Source of the DNA: Firmicutes bacterium UBA3914
GTDB taxonomy: Bacteria; Bacillota; Limnochordia; Darwinibacteriales; Darwinibacteriaceae
Assembly: GCA_002391385.1 (NCBI GenBank)
Contig: DGEY01000049.1
Span: 1 to 9,075, forward strand
DNA length: 9,075 bases
Direction of reading: 5' to 3'
Positions 1 through 6,102 of this stretch are shown in pieces. Made by a program: the position numbers and the translations under genes. The notes under the pieces were generated by a model. That model was given only the letters and a program-made list of their open reading frames with translations, was not told the origin of the DNA and searched no databases. How positions within the stretch are numbered: position 1 is the first letter of the stretch; each line of letters opens with the position of its first letter.

Positions 1-1
1 A

Positions 2-643
2 AGAGACAGGTCTGAAGGGGCGATGATCGAAGGTTTATCTGCCAGGGAGCTAGGAGTTGCCGTCGGGGACGTATTTCCAGGCGATGATGGAGGTTCTCCT
101 ATGGAGCCGGATGTGGCTGAAGGTGTGGTTGAGGACGAGCTGCCACCAGCGGTGCAGGAGCGGGTCGAAGGAGCCCCGGAGATGCAGGGCGGACAGGGCG
201 CACCGGCTGCCACTTCAGGGATCATCGGGTTTGTCCGGAACTTGTTATCCAGGCTCGGAAGCCGCCCTGAAGCCGACAGTCCAGGGCGAAAGCGGAGCGA
301 TAGGGTATCAACGGCGCTGCAGGCCCAAGACGATGCAGAACCGCCGGAAACAGACGCATCCTTAGCACTTGAGTCAGCCGAACTACCAGAACTCCCCGAT
401 GAGGAACAGGTGAGTAACGGCGGATTGGATCAACCCGTGTCCTTCACACAGTTTGAGGATCATGTTTTCTTTGACGGCGCCCGGACAGGAGAGCGCGGGG
501 AGAGGGGTAAACTCCCCGGTGATGATGGGGATATGAGTACAGCTGAATCCGGTTCCCCAGTGTATGCAGCGACGGGAGAGGCTGACCCCTCAGTGCCCCA
601 GGAGGAAGAGCAGAAGGAAGGGCTGCAGCTCACCGAAGAATAA
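2..643 (+). CDS. Acidic low-complexity hypothetical protein, probably 5'-truncated by the window edge
   Basis: I do not recognise this protein. The frame is open to the left window edge. The first ATG, at 23, has an AAGGGG only two bases before it, which is too close for a good ribosome site, so the visible part may be the C-terminal region of a longer protein; if 23 is the true start it has 206 residues. It is rich in Glu, Asp, Pro, Gly and Ser and is probably largely disordered. The one segment that looks structured, around residues 64-80 (TSGIIGFVRNLLSRLGS), could form a short amphipathic helix. No signal peptide, Cys pair or catalytic motif is visible. It stops 52 bases before the LysR gene on the same strand with no terminator between, so the two may be co-transcribed. 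Function unknown; coding status is moderately supported by the long open frame and lack of a better competing frame. Confidence 0.5.
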   Translation, partial: RDRSEGAMIEGLSARELGVAVGDVFPGDDGGSPMEPDVAEGVVEDELPPAVQERVEGAPEMQGGQGAPAATSGIIGFVRNLLSRLGSRPEADSPGRKRSDRVSTALQAQDDAEPPETDASLALESAELPELPDEEQVSNGGLDQPVSFTQFEDHVFFDGARTGERGERGKLPGDDGDMSTAESGSPVYAATGEADPSVPQEEEQKEGLQLTEE

Positions 644-695
644 GGCTTGTCCCGCAAACAGCCCGCCATTTCTCTGAGTTAGAAGGGAAGACACC

Positions 696-1652
696 ATGGA
701 CTTCAGACAGCTTGAGTCTTTTGTAGCCATTGTCAAGCACGGCAGCTTTACCAAAGCGGCGGAAGGGCTGTTTCTTACCCAGCCCACCTTAACCGGGCAT
801 ATTCAGTCTCTAGAAAACGAGCTGGGTACAGTGCTCCTCAATCGCTGCGGCAAGACGGTCACCCTGACTGAGGCGGGGGAGATCCTCTATAGGTATGCGG
901 TGAATATCCTCAACTCCAGGGAACTCGCGAGGTATGCTTTGGCCCAGTACGAAGGGAAGCTCGAGGGGGAGCTGGCCATAGCTGCCAGCACCGTTCCCCA
1001 ACGCCACATTCTGCCGCGCCTTTTGGCCGCCTTTAACCAGCGCTATCCCCGGGTCAGCTTCAGGCTGAACCAGCACGACAGCAAAGGGGTGGTCCAGGCC
1101 ATCGCATCCAGTGCCGTGGACTTCGGTTTCGTGGGGACCCCCGTCTGCGGGAATGAGCTGGAGGCGGTGGAGCTCTGCCGCGGCCGTTTGGTGGTGATCA
1201 CACCCAACGCCGGCAGGTATGCGGATTTGGAGGAGAAAAGTCTTGCCTGGGATGAGCTGAAGGATGAGCGGTTTATCCTGAGGGAAGCGGGTTCAGGCAG
1301 CAGGAGCGTTTTCCTGGAGGGTCTGGCCGCGAAGGGCTTGGACATAAAAGATCTAAAGGTCATTGCCACCGTGGAAAACCCCGATACCATCAAACAGTGC
1401 GTGATGGCAGGTTTGGGCATTGCGGTGGTTTCGGAACTTTCTGTGCAGGAAGAACTGCGCCTGGGCCTGCTCAAGGCCTTCTACCTTAAGGAGCTCGATT
1501 TGACCCAGCGCTTTTACTTCGTGGTACACAAAAACAGGGTGCTCTCCCCAGTGGCCCGGGCCTTTCAAGAGTTCACCCTGGAATATGCTAGGAGTCTGCC
1601 AAAATCTCCTGCACAGCGGCTAGAACCGCCTGCATTTCCCCTTTCGTGTTGA
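696..1652 (+). CDS. LysR-type transcriptional regulator, probably of the selenium-metabolism-associated group
   Basis: A 318-residue LysR-type regulator. Residues 1-62 form the winged helix-turn-helix: the start MDFRQLESFV, the recognition region SFTKAAEGLFLTQPTLTGHI and the wing ending VTLTEAGEIL are textbook LysR. Residues about 92-297 form the periplasmic-binding-like effector domain, with the conserved REAGSGSR loop (196-203) that contacts small effectors in CysB-like members. Cys residues at 51, 151, 161 and 235 are candidates for redox or selenium-species sensing, but that is speculation. The ATG at 696 has AGAAGGGA about 8 bases upstream. The last roughly 20 residues lie beyond the usual LysR end and overlap the 3' end of the convergent desulfurase gene. 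The neighbours (desulfurase, YedE, TusA-like, DUF3343) match the context of the known selenium-associated LysR group, so I infer that it controls the divergent promoters at 2743-2914. Family certain, subgroup likely. Confidence 0.93.
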   Translation: MDFRQLESFVAIVKHGSFTKAAEGLFLTQPTLTGHIQSLENELGTVLLNRCGKTVTLTEAGEILYRYAVNILNSRELARYALAQYEGKLEGELAIAASTVPQRHILPRLLAAFNQRYPRVSFRLNQHDSKGVVQAIASSAVDFGFVGTPVCGNELEAVELCRGRLVVITPNAGRYADLEEKSLAWDELKDERFILREAGSGSRSVFLEGLAAKGLDIKDLKVIATVENPDTIKQCVMAGLGIAVVSELSVQEELRLGLLKAFYLKELDLTQRFYFVVHKNRVLSPVARAFQEFTLEYARSLPKSPAQRLEPPAFPLSC

Positions 1653-2742
1653 ACCAACCAGGGGAAAAGCGCACAGTGCCCCGTGGGAAGGTGCCCAGCG
1701 TTTTATGGGCGGCCGGCGCGCAGTGCAGACCGCATCTGGTTTGGATGCCGTAGAACTTCTCCAATTTGTACGTTACTTCTCCGTTATCGCGATCGGGGAA
1801 ATCCACGGAGATAACTGCGACCCGATCTTCCAGCGAAGCTGGCCCCACGAGCACTACACCTTCCATGTTGGTAAACCCTTCCATCAGGATCCTGGCCAGG
1901 GCCTGTTCTTTGGCCCGGATCGCCTCCAGGCCCGTGTTTTCCAAGTAGTTCAGGGCGGCATGGAGCCCGTAAATTCCAGGGAGATTCAAGGTCCCCGCTT
2001 CGAATTTGTCCGGGAGGTAGGGGGGAACCTCCTCCTGCTCGGAAAGACTTCCCGTGCCGCCGCTGATCAAGGGTTCCATCTGTTCAGCCAGTTCACTATC
2101 GATGACAAACCCGCCTATGCCCTGGGGCGCCAACAGCCCCTTGTGTCCTGTAAAGGCCAGGGCGTGGGCTTGGGTTTTCTGGAAGTCGATCTCCAGGATC
2201 CCCGCGGTTTGGGCGGCGTCCAGGATGAACAGCAGGCCGCGCCGGGCGCAGAGTTCACCGATTTCTTCCACAGGCAGGATGGTGCCGCAGACATTGGAGG
2301 CGTGGGTGACCGCCACCATCTTGGTGTTGGGCCTGATTTGAGCTTCAAAATCGGCAAGGCGCACCCGTCCTTCCCGGTCGCCCCTAACCCGGGAAAACTC
2401 CACACCCTGCTTTTGCAGCTGCAAAAGGGGCCGCATCAGGGCATTGTGTTCCAGGGAGGAGACAAGGATGTGGTCCCCGGGCCGCAGCAGACCTTTAAGC
2501 AGGAAGTTGAGGGCCTGCGTCACATTCATGGTGAAGACGACGTTTTCCGCTGCCGGGACGTTGAAGAGGGCAGCGATTTTTTCCCGGGTTTCCCACACCA
2601 CCTCCTGGGCCTCGGGGAAATTGGCGAAGGAGCTGCGGTTCACGCTCCCGCTCACTTCATCGAGGCAGCGCTTCACCGCGCTGCTCACCCCCGGGGCTTT
2701 GGGATAGGATGTGGCTGCATTATCAACATAGATTCTCTTCAT
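1588..2742 (-). CDS. Class V PLP-dependent cysteine desulfurase family protein (cysteine desulfurase / selenocysteine lyase-like)
   Basis: A 384-residue fold-type I aminotransferase of class V, resembling the small subfamily found beside selenium genes (TIGR01977-type). It would release sulfur from cysteine or selenium from selenocysteine as an enzyme-bound persulfide or perselenide. Visible motifs: N-terminal VDNAATSYPKAPGV; EHNALMRP around 98; THASNVCGTILP around 146-157; DAAQTAG with the PLP-binding Asp175; FTGHKG with the Schiff-base Lys201; and the active-site loop RCGLHCAPAAHKT with Cys341 in the SufS-like position and an extra Cys337; then TVRFSPGWFNT. The frame extends 35 codons further upstream to 2847, but the family begins at MKRIYVDNAATS. 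The ATG at 2742 has GGGGAGG 9 bases upstream, so I chose it. It is divergent from yedE and overlaps the convergent LysR gene by 65 bases. Whether Cys or Sec is the preferred substrate cannot be read from the sequence. Confidence 0.93.
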   Translation of the reverse strand: MKRIYVDNAATSYPKAPGVSSAVKRCLDEVSGSVNRSSFANFPEAQEVVWETREKIAALFNVPAAENVVFTMNVTQALNFLLKGLLRPGDHILVSSLEHNALMRPLLQLQKQGVEFSRVRGDREGRVRLADFEAQIRPNTKMVAVTHASNVCGTILPVEEIGELCARRGLLFILDAAQTAGILEIDFQKTQAHALAFTGHKGLLAPQGIGGFVIDSELAEQMEPLISGGTGSLSEQEEVPPYLPDKFEAGTLNLPGIYGLHAALNYLENTGLEAIRAKEQALARILMEGFTNMEGVVLVGPASLEDRVAVISVDFPDRDNGEVTYKLEKFYGIQTRCGLHCAPAAHKTLGTFPRGTVRFSPGWFNTKGEMQAVLAAVQEILADS

Positions 2743-2914
2743 GTCAGTTGGCCTCCCCATCCATTTTATACCGGCGGCAGCCTGGTCTGTATAGAGTTTG
2801 CTTATTGGTGGGGAAGAGGTATAGGCAGTTCTTATTGTACAAGGCAAGGGGCGATTTACTATAATGAAAAGGGGTTTGACAAAAAAATCTCAATGAACTC
2901 AGGGAGGTATGTGT
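2743..2914. promoter_or_regulatory. Divergent promoter region between the desulfurase and yedE operons
   Basis: This 172-base spacer must hold both divergent promoters. Rightwards, a perfect TATAAT lies at 2860-2865, preceded by TTGTAC (2835-2840, 3/6 match to the -35 consensus, long 19-base spacer), suggesting an activated promoter. Leftwards, TATAAA (complement of 2765-2770) is preceded at 17 bases by TATACA (complement of 2788-2793), giving a very short leader before the desulfurase ribosome site. Two copies of CTTATTG occur as a direct repeat at 2801-2807 and 2831-2837, 30 bases apart, and TTGTACAA (2835-2842) is a perfect palindrome overlapping the second copy. These are plausible sites for the nearby LysR regulator. 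Promoter assignments are by eye. Confidence 0.45.
2901..2907 (+). promoter_or_regulatory. Ribosome binding site that favours the GTG start of yedE
   Basis: AGGGAGG lies 1 base before the ATG at 2909 but exactly 7 bases before the in-frame GTG at 2915. The spacing is too short for the ATG and ideal for the GTG, so translation most likely begins at 2915, making the protein two residues shorter and starting with MGGKKG. Confidence 0.65.
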
Positions 2915-3997
2915 GTGGGCGGCAAAAAAGGCATTGCCTTAGTGGGAGCCCTGGTGGGTGCCTTGGCCGTGGCTTTGGTGGCCTTTGGCAACCCCGTGAA
3001 CATGGGTATCTGCATTGTCTGCTTTATCAGGGATACTGCAGGGGCCCTGGGGCTGCACCGAGCTCCAGTGGTGCAGTATATCCGGCCGGAGATCATCGGT
3101 ATAGCCCTGGGTGCTTGGCTCATGTCCTTGAGGGGCGGGGACTTCCGGGTCCGGGGCGGCTCGGCTCCCTTTACCCGTTTCATCCTGGGCTTTTTTGTTG
3201 TGGTGGGGGCTTTGATGTTCTTAGGCTGCCCCCTAAGGATGGTGCTGAGGCTGGCTGGAGGGGATCTCACAGCTGTCTTTGGCCTTCTGGGCTTTACAGC
3301 CGGTATCTTGGTCGGCGTAGCCTTCTTGAACAGGGGGTTCACCCTGGGGAGGACCTACTCGCTGCCTAAAGGGGAAGGTTACCTCTTCCCGGCTGTGCAG
3401 GTGGTGCTCTTGATCCTCCTGGTGGCGGGGCCTGCCTTCATCTTTTTCAGCAGCGAGGGGCCTGGCTCACTCCATGCACCGATCTTGGTTTCCCTCCTTG
3501 CCGGCCTGATCGTGGGTGCCGGTGCCCAAAGGAGCCGGCTCTGCATGGTGGGCGGCATTAGAGACCTGGTGCTGTTTAAGGACTCCCACTTGATTTCAGG
3601 CTTTCTGGCCATTTTCTTGGTAGCCCTGGTGGGCAACCTGGTCACAGGCAACTTCAGGCTGGGCTTCAGCGGACAGCCCGTGGCCCACACCGATTGGCTG
3701 TGGAACTTCCTAGGCATGCTCCTCGCGGGGCTCGGTTCCGTGCTCCTGGGCGGCTGCCCCTTGCGGCAGATTGTACTGGGGGCGGAAGGAAATGCGGATT
3801 CCGTGATCACCGTGCTGGGGATGCTGGTGGGTGCAGCCTTTGCCCATAACTTCGGGCTGGCCGCCTCTGGGGCCGGTGCCACTGCCAACGGCAAGCTTGC
3901 CACCATCATCGGGCTGATTGTGGTGGCGGCGGTTGGCCTTTTGAACACAGAACGGGCTGAAGTGAGTGTGAAGGGAGAGGTGCAAGTTGGCTCTTAG
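2915..3997 (+). CDS. yedE: YedE family selenium-metabolism membrane transporter
   Basis: A 360-residue polytopic inner-membrane protein of the YeeE/YedE family, predicted to import a reduced sulfur or selenium compound; the sulfur-side relative YeeE carries thiosulfate. The protein shows two pseudo-symmetric halves: NPVNMGICIVCFIRD (Cys33, Cys36) followed by FLGCPLRMVL (Cys105), then SRLCMVGGIRDL (Cys210) followed by LGGCPLRQIVLG (Cys281). The repeated GCPLR and IRD motifs and their Cys residues form the substrate path in the family. Around nine to ten hydrophobic segments are visible. I prefer the GTG at 2915 over the ATG at 2909 because of ribosome-site spacing. Its end overlaps the TusA-like gene by 11 bases, so the two are translationally coupled, and the association with desulfurase, TusA and DUF3343 genes is the classical selenium neighbourhood. 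The actual substrate (selenite-derived, selenide or a thio compound) is inference. Confidence 0.92.
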   Translation: MGGKKGIALVGALVGALAVALVAFGNPVNMGICIVCFIRDTAGALGLHRAPVVQYIRPEIIGIALGAWLMSLRGGDFRVRGGSAPFTRFILGFFVVVGALMFLGCPLRMVLRLAGGDLTAVFGLLGFTAGILVGVAFLNRGFTLGRTYSLPKGEGYLFPAVQVVLLILLVAGPAFIFFSSEGPGSLHAPILVSLLAGLIVGAGAQRSRLCMVGGIRDLVLFKDSHLISGFLAIFLVALVGNLVTGNFRLGFSGQPVAHTDWLWNFLGMLLAGLGSVLLGGCPLRQIVLGAEGNADSVITVLGMLVGAAFAHNFGLAASGAGATANGKLATIIGLIVVAAVGLLNTERAEVSVKGEVQVGS

Positions 3998-4199
3998 ATC
4001 AGTTGATGCCAGGGGCAGGGCGTGTCCGGAGCCGGTCCTTTTGACCAAGAAGGCGCTGGCAGCGTCCCCAGAAGGCGTACAGGTGTTGGTGGGTAACAGC
4101 ACATCCCGGGAAAACGTCCGGCGTTTTGCCGAAGCCAGGGGCTACAAAGCGGAGATCAGGGAAGAGGGGGAAGACTTCCTGCTGATCATCACCAGGTGA
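3987..4199 (+). CDS. Stand-alone TusA/SirA-like sulfur/selenium carrier (YedF N-terminal domain only)
   Basis: A 70-residue TusA/SirA-fold protein. The hallmark is DARGRACPEPVLLTKKAL near the N-terminus, where Cys13 of the CPxP motif carries a persulfide (or perselenide) in this family. The following VLVGNSTSRENVRRFAEARGY and the terminal strand FLLIITR complete the small beta-alpha fold. It starts at TTG 3987, supported by AGGGAGAGG ending 6 bases upstream; the start lies within the last codons of yedE. Selenium-associated YedF proteins normally have about 200 residues, with a second DsrE-like domain after this one; that domain is absent here, and the frame stops cleanly 4 bases before the next gene. 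Likely role: accept S or Se from the desulfurase or from YedE-imported substrate and hand it on in the cytoplasm. Confidence 0.88.
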   Translation: MALRSVDARGRACPEPVLLTKKALAASPEGVQVLVGNSTSRENVRRFAEARGYKAEIREEGEDFLLIITR

Positions 4200-4203
4200 G
4201 GTT

Positions 4204-4440
4204 ATGGATTACATCGCTACATTTTTTACCCACTCCGGTGCGGTGAAGTATAGAAGGTACATGGGAAGATTGGGTGTGGAGGCGGAGCTTCTGCCCGTGC
4301 CGCGCCGCTTGAGCTCAGACTGCGGCATCGCCGCCTGGTTTTCCACAGACCTAGACCTAAGCAGCCTGATCACCGCCGAGATCGAAAAGCTCTTCGTGGT
4401 GGAAGAGGGCGGCGAACGGCTGGTTTACAGCGCAGATTAG
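4204..4440 (+). CDS. DUF3343 family protein, putative Se/S carrier
   Basis: A 78-residue cytoplasmic protein of the DUF3343 (putative Se/S carrier-like) family. It shows the family pattern: an N-terminal strand YIATFFTHSGAV, a helix, then LLPVPRRLSSDCGIAAWF containing the conserved PVPR and the SSxCG motif with Cys40, which is thought to be the carrier residue. No membrane segment or signal. It begins 4 bases after the TusA-like stop; AGGTGAGG overlapping that stop is the ribosome site, so translation is probably coupled. It is the last gene of the operon and is followed by a strong terminator. Members of this family commonly sit beside selenium genes, which supports the module assignment; biochemical function is not established. 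Confidence 0.88.
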   Translation: MDYIATFFTHSGAVKYRRYMGRLGVEAELLPVPRRLSSDCGIAAWFSTDLDLSSLITAEIEKLFVVEEGGERLVYSAD

Positions 4441-4445
4441 TTTCG

Positions 4446-4496
4446 AAAAAAAGTGCACCTCCCAGGCTGCGGAAAGCTTTGGGAGGTGCGTTTTTT
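4446..4496. terminator. Strong intrinsic terminator after the Se operon, apparently bidirectional
   Basis: A perfect 10-bp stem, GCACCTCCCA (4455-4464) with TGGGAGGTGC (4480-4489), is followed by a T run at 4491-4496. The apical part can pair further (GGCT 4465-4468 with AGCT 4475-4478) leaving a six-base loop. On the left side an A run at 4446-4452 supplies a T run for the minus strand, so it should stop transcription in both directions. It closes the yedE operon 5 bases after the DUF3343 stop. Confidence 0.9.
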
Positions 4497-4497
4497 C

Positions 4498-4767
4498 ATC
4501 TAGGCCTACTGGGGGAGGGTTTCCGGTCTTGTGGCGCTCTTGGCAATCTTTGCAGGATTTATCTTTTTTTCACAGAAGTATATCATTAACCTCATAGATG
4601 CGGCAGCATAGGCTATCCACATCCGGGAGGGGATTGAGCTTAGCCACAGTGAACAACCTAGAACTTCTGCTTCAACATACTCCACTCCAAGACGGTAGGG
4701 GAGGTGGTGCGGCGGAGTTTTTGCGCGTTTATGTGGAAAAGCCCAAAAAAGGATGGAGGGATAGAGC
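4498..4767. other. Gap without a convincing gene, upstream of the sugar importer
   Basis: About 270 bases, less GC-rich than the flanking genes, between the terminator and the binding-protein gene. GGAGGG at 4755-4760 is the ribosome site of that gene. I see no convincing sigma-70 promoter pair, no clear catabolite-repression operator and no riboswitch; a 9-base near-palindrome AGAACTTCT sits at 4660-4668. A minus-strand frame of 87 codons (4506-4769) is open across the gap and ends just before the bidirectional terminator, but it has no ribosome site and no recognisable family. Confidence 0.5.
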
Positions 4768-6024
4768 ATGAAGAGGTTTTGCCTGCTGACAGCCGCTTTT
4801 TGTGTGGTTTTGGTGGCAACCCTGGCCGTGGCAGCAGCTGCTGCTCCCCAGGGAAAGCTGGAGATCTTTTCCTGGTGGGCCGGCGATGAAGGTCCGGCTC
4901 TGGAAGCTTTGATTGCGCTCTACGAAGCCAAGTATCCGGAAGTCACCGTAATCAACGCTACGGTCACAGGCGGCGCGGGAGTGCATGCGAAGGCCGTGTT
5001 GAAAACCAGGATGCTTGGTGGAGATCCGCCCGATTCCTTCCAGGTCCATGCCGGTCAGGAGCTCATCGGAACGTGGGTTGTGGCCCAGCGCATGGAAGAC
5101 CTGACCTGGCTCTTCCAGGAAGAGGGCTGGTTCGAGGTCTTCCCCGAGGACCTCTTGGCCCTGATCAGTACGGATGAAGGCATCTGGTCCGTGCCAGTGA
5201 ACATCCACCGCTCCAACGTTATGTATTACATCCCCGAAAACCTGAAAAAATGGGGTGTGGAGCCGCCCAAGACCTGGGATGAGTTCTTGGCCATCGCCCC
5301 GAGCCTTCAGGAGCAGGGCGTAATCCCCCTCTCCCTGGGGGAAAACTGGACAGCGATCCACCTTTGGGAGAGTGTGGCCCTGAGCTACCTGGGACCGGAC
5401 AAGTATGACGATCTGTGGGAAGGCAAACTCTCCTGGACCAGTCCTGAGGTGGTCGGGGTGTGGGAGCTCTTCGGCCGGATCTTGGAGTATACCAATCCCG
5501 ATGCCCCGTCGCTCTCCTGGCAGCAGGCCACCGATATGGTGGTGGCGGGGCAGGCGGCCTTCAACATCATGGGTGACTGGGCTTCCGGTTACATGTCCGT
5601 AACCTTAGGCGTAAAGCCAGAGGAGGGCTACGGCTGGGCTCCAAGCCCGGGCACGGAGGGCGTGTTTATGGCCCTCTCCGACTCGTTTGGACTGCCTGTG
5701 GGCTCCCCTAACCGGGAGAACACCATCGCCTGGCTGAAGACCATTGGCAGCAAAGAAGGGCAGGACACGTTCAACCCCCTCAAGGGTTCCATCAGCCCCA
5801 GAATTGACTCCGATCTCTCCAAGTATGATGTCTACCTCCAGAGTGCAGCCAGGGATTATCAGTCCAATCGCATCGTGGGTTCCTTGGCCCACGGCACAGT
5901 GGCCAACGAACGGTTTATGAACGACTTCGCCACAGTCATGGACATCTTCTTGGCCAACAAGGATCCCCAGGCCGCAGCCTACGCTGCCCAGGCGGTGGCC
6001 ATCCAGTCCGGGCTGGTTAAGTAG
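4768..6024 (+). CDS. Sugar ABC transporter substrate-binding protein, glucose/galactose-binding type
   Basis: A 418-residue extracellular solute-binding protein (family 1). Residues 1-26 are a secretory signal: Lys-Arg, a hydrophobic core and a run of alanines before PQGKLEI. No lipobox Cys is present (Cys5 and Cys12 lie inside the signal in the wrong context), so the mature protein is soluble. From residue 30 it strongly resembles, from memory, the Thermus thermophilus glucose-binding protein: KLEIFSWWAGDEGPALEALI, NATVTGGAGV, KTRMLGGDPPD, IWSVPVNIHRSNVM, LSWQQATD, AFNIMGDWASGYM, WAPSPGT, LSDSFGLP and GSKEGQDTFNPLKGSI. Aromatic residues such as Trp36 and Trp37 would stack on the sugar ring. 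ATG at 4768 has GGAGGG 7 bases upstream. It is first in a three-gene importer operon. Glucose, galactose or mannose specificity is inferred from this similarity; a glucose-containing disaccharide remains possible. Confidence 0.93.
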   Translation: MKRFCLLTAAFCVVLVATLAVAAAAAPQGKLEIFSWWAGDEGPALEALIALYEAKYPEVTVINATVTGGAGVHAKAVLKTRMLGGDPPDSFQVHAGQELIGTWVVAQRMEDLTWLFQEEGWFEVFPEDLLALISTDEGIWSVPVNIHRSNVMYYIPENLKKWGVEPPKTWDEFLAIAPSLQEQGVIPLSLGENWTAIHLWESVALSYLGPDKYDDLWEGKLSWTSPEVVGVWELFGRILEYTNPDAPSLSWQQATDMVVAGQAAFNIMGDWASGYMSVTLGVKPEEGYGWAPSPGTEGVFMALSDSFGLPVGSPNRENTIAWLKTIGSKEGQDTFNPLKGSISPRIDSDLSKYDVYLQSAARDYQSNRIVGSLAHGTVANERFMNDFATVMDIFLANKDPQAAAYAAQAVAIQSGLVK

Positions 6025-6037
6025 GGCGCACAGCCAC

Positions 6038-6065
6038 AAGCCCGTCACCGCAAGGTGGCGGGCTT
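6038..6065 (+). promoter_or_regulatory. Stable GNRA-capped hairpin between binding-protein and permease genes
   Basis: AAGCCCGTCACC (6038-6049) pairs with GGTGGCGGGCTT (6054-6065) over 12 bp, with one G-U pair and a GCAA tetraloop. No T run follows, so it is not a regular intrinsic terminator. Lying 13 bases after the binding-protein stop and before the first permease, it probably protects the upstream message from 3' exonucleases and/or lowers downstream expression, as known for intergenic hairpins in binding-protein operons. It also covers the GTG at 6055, arguing against that start for the permease. Confidence 0.75.
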
Positions 6066-6102
6066 TCACAAAGGGCAAGATCTGGAGAAAGGACTGAGGG
6101 CT

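Noticed and set aside
2743..2847. Upstream extension of the desulfurase start to 2847
   Set aside because: The extra 35 residues have no family counterpart, would cover both promoters, and the ATG at 2742 has a strong GGGGAGG at good spacing.
1705..3369. Long plus-strand open frame of 554 codons opposite the desulfurase and into yedE
   Set aside because: It is the antisense of a clearly conserved PLP enzyme and then out of frame with YedE; its translation shows no family pattern and is His/Gly/Gln-rich as expected for an antisense of GC-rich coding DNA.
3379..3948. Minus-strand frames opposite yedE
   Set aside because: Shadow frames with Thr/Pro/Lys-rich translations opposite a strongly conserved membrane protein.
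4197..4258. TGA of the TusA-like gene as a possible selenocysteine codon extending into the DsrE-like domain
   Set aside because: Read-through gives only about 18 residues to a TAG with no DsrE-like sequence, and the DUF3343 start with its ribosome site lies right there.
4506..4769. Minus-strand 87-codon gene in the intergenic gap
   Set aside because: No ribosome site at any candidate start, no recognised family, and the first ATG sits on the start of the binding-protein gene; kept only as a low-interest finding.
6055..6102. GTG start at 6055 for the first permease
   Set aside because: It lies inside the right arm of a stable hairpin, has no ribosome site and adds 16 residues without family support; ATG 6103 is better.
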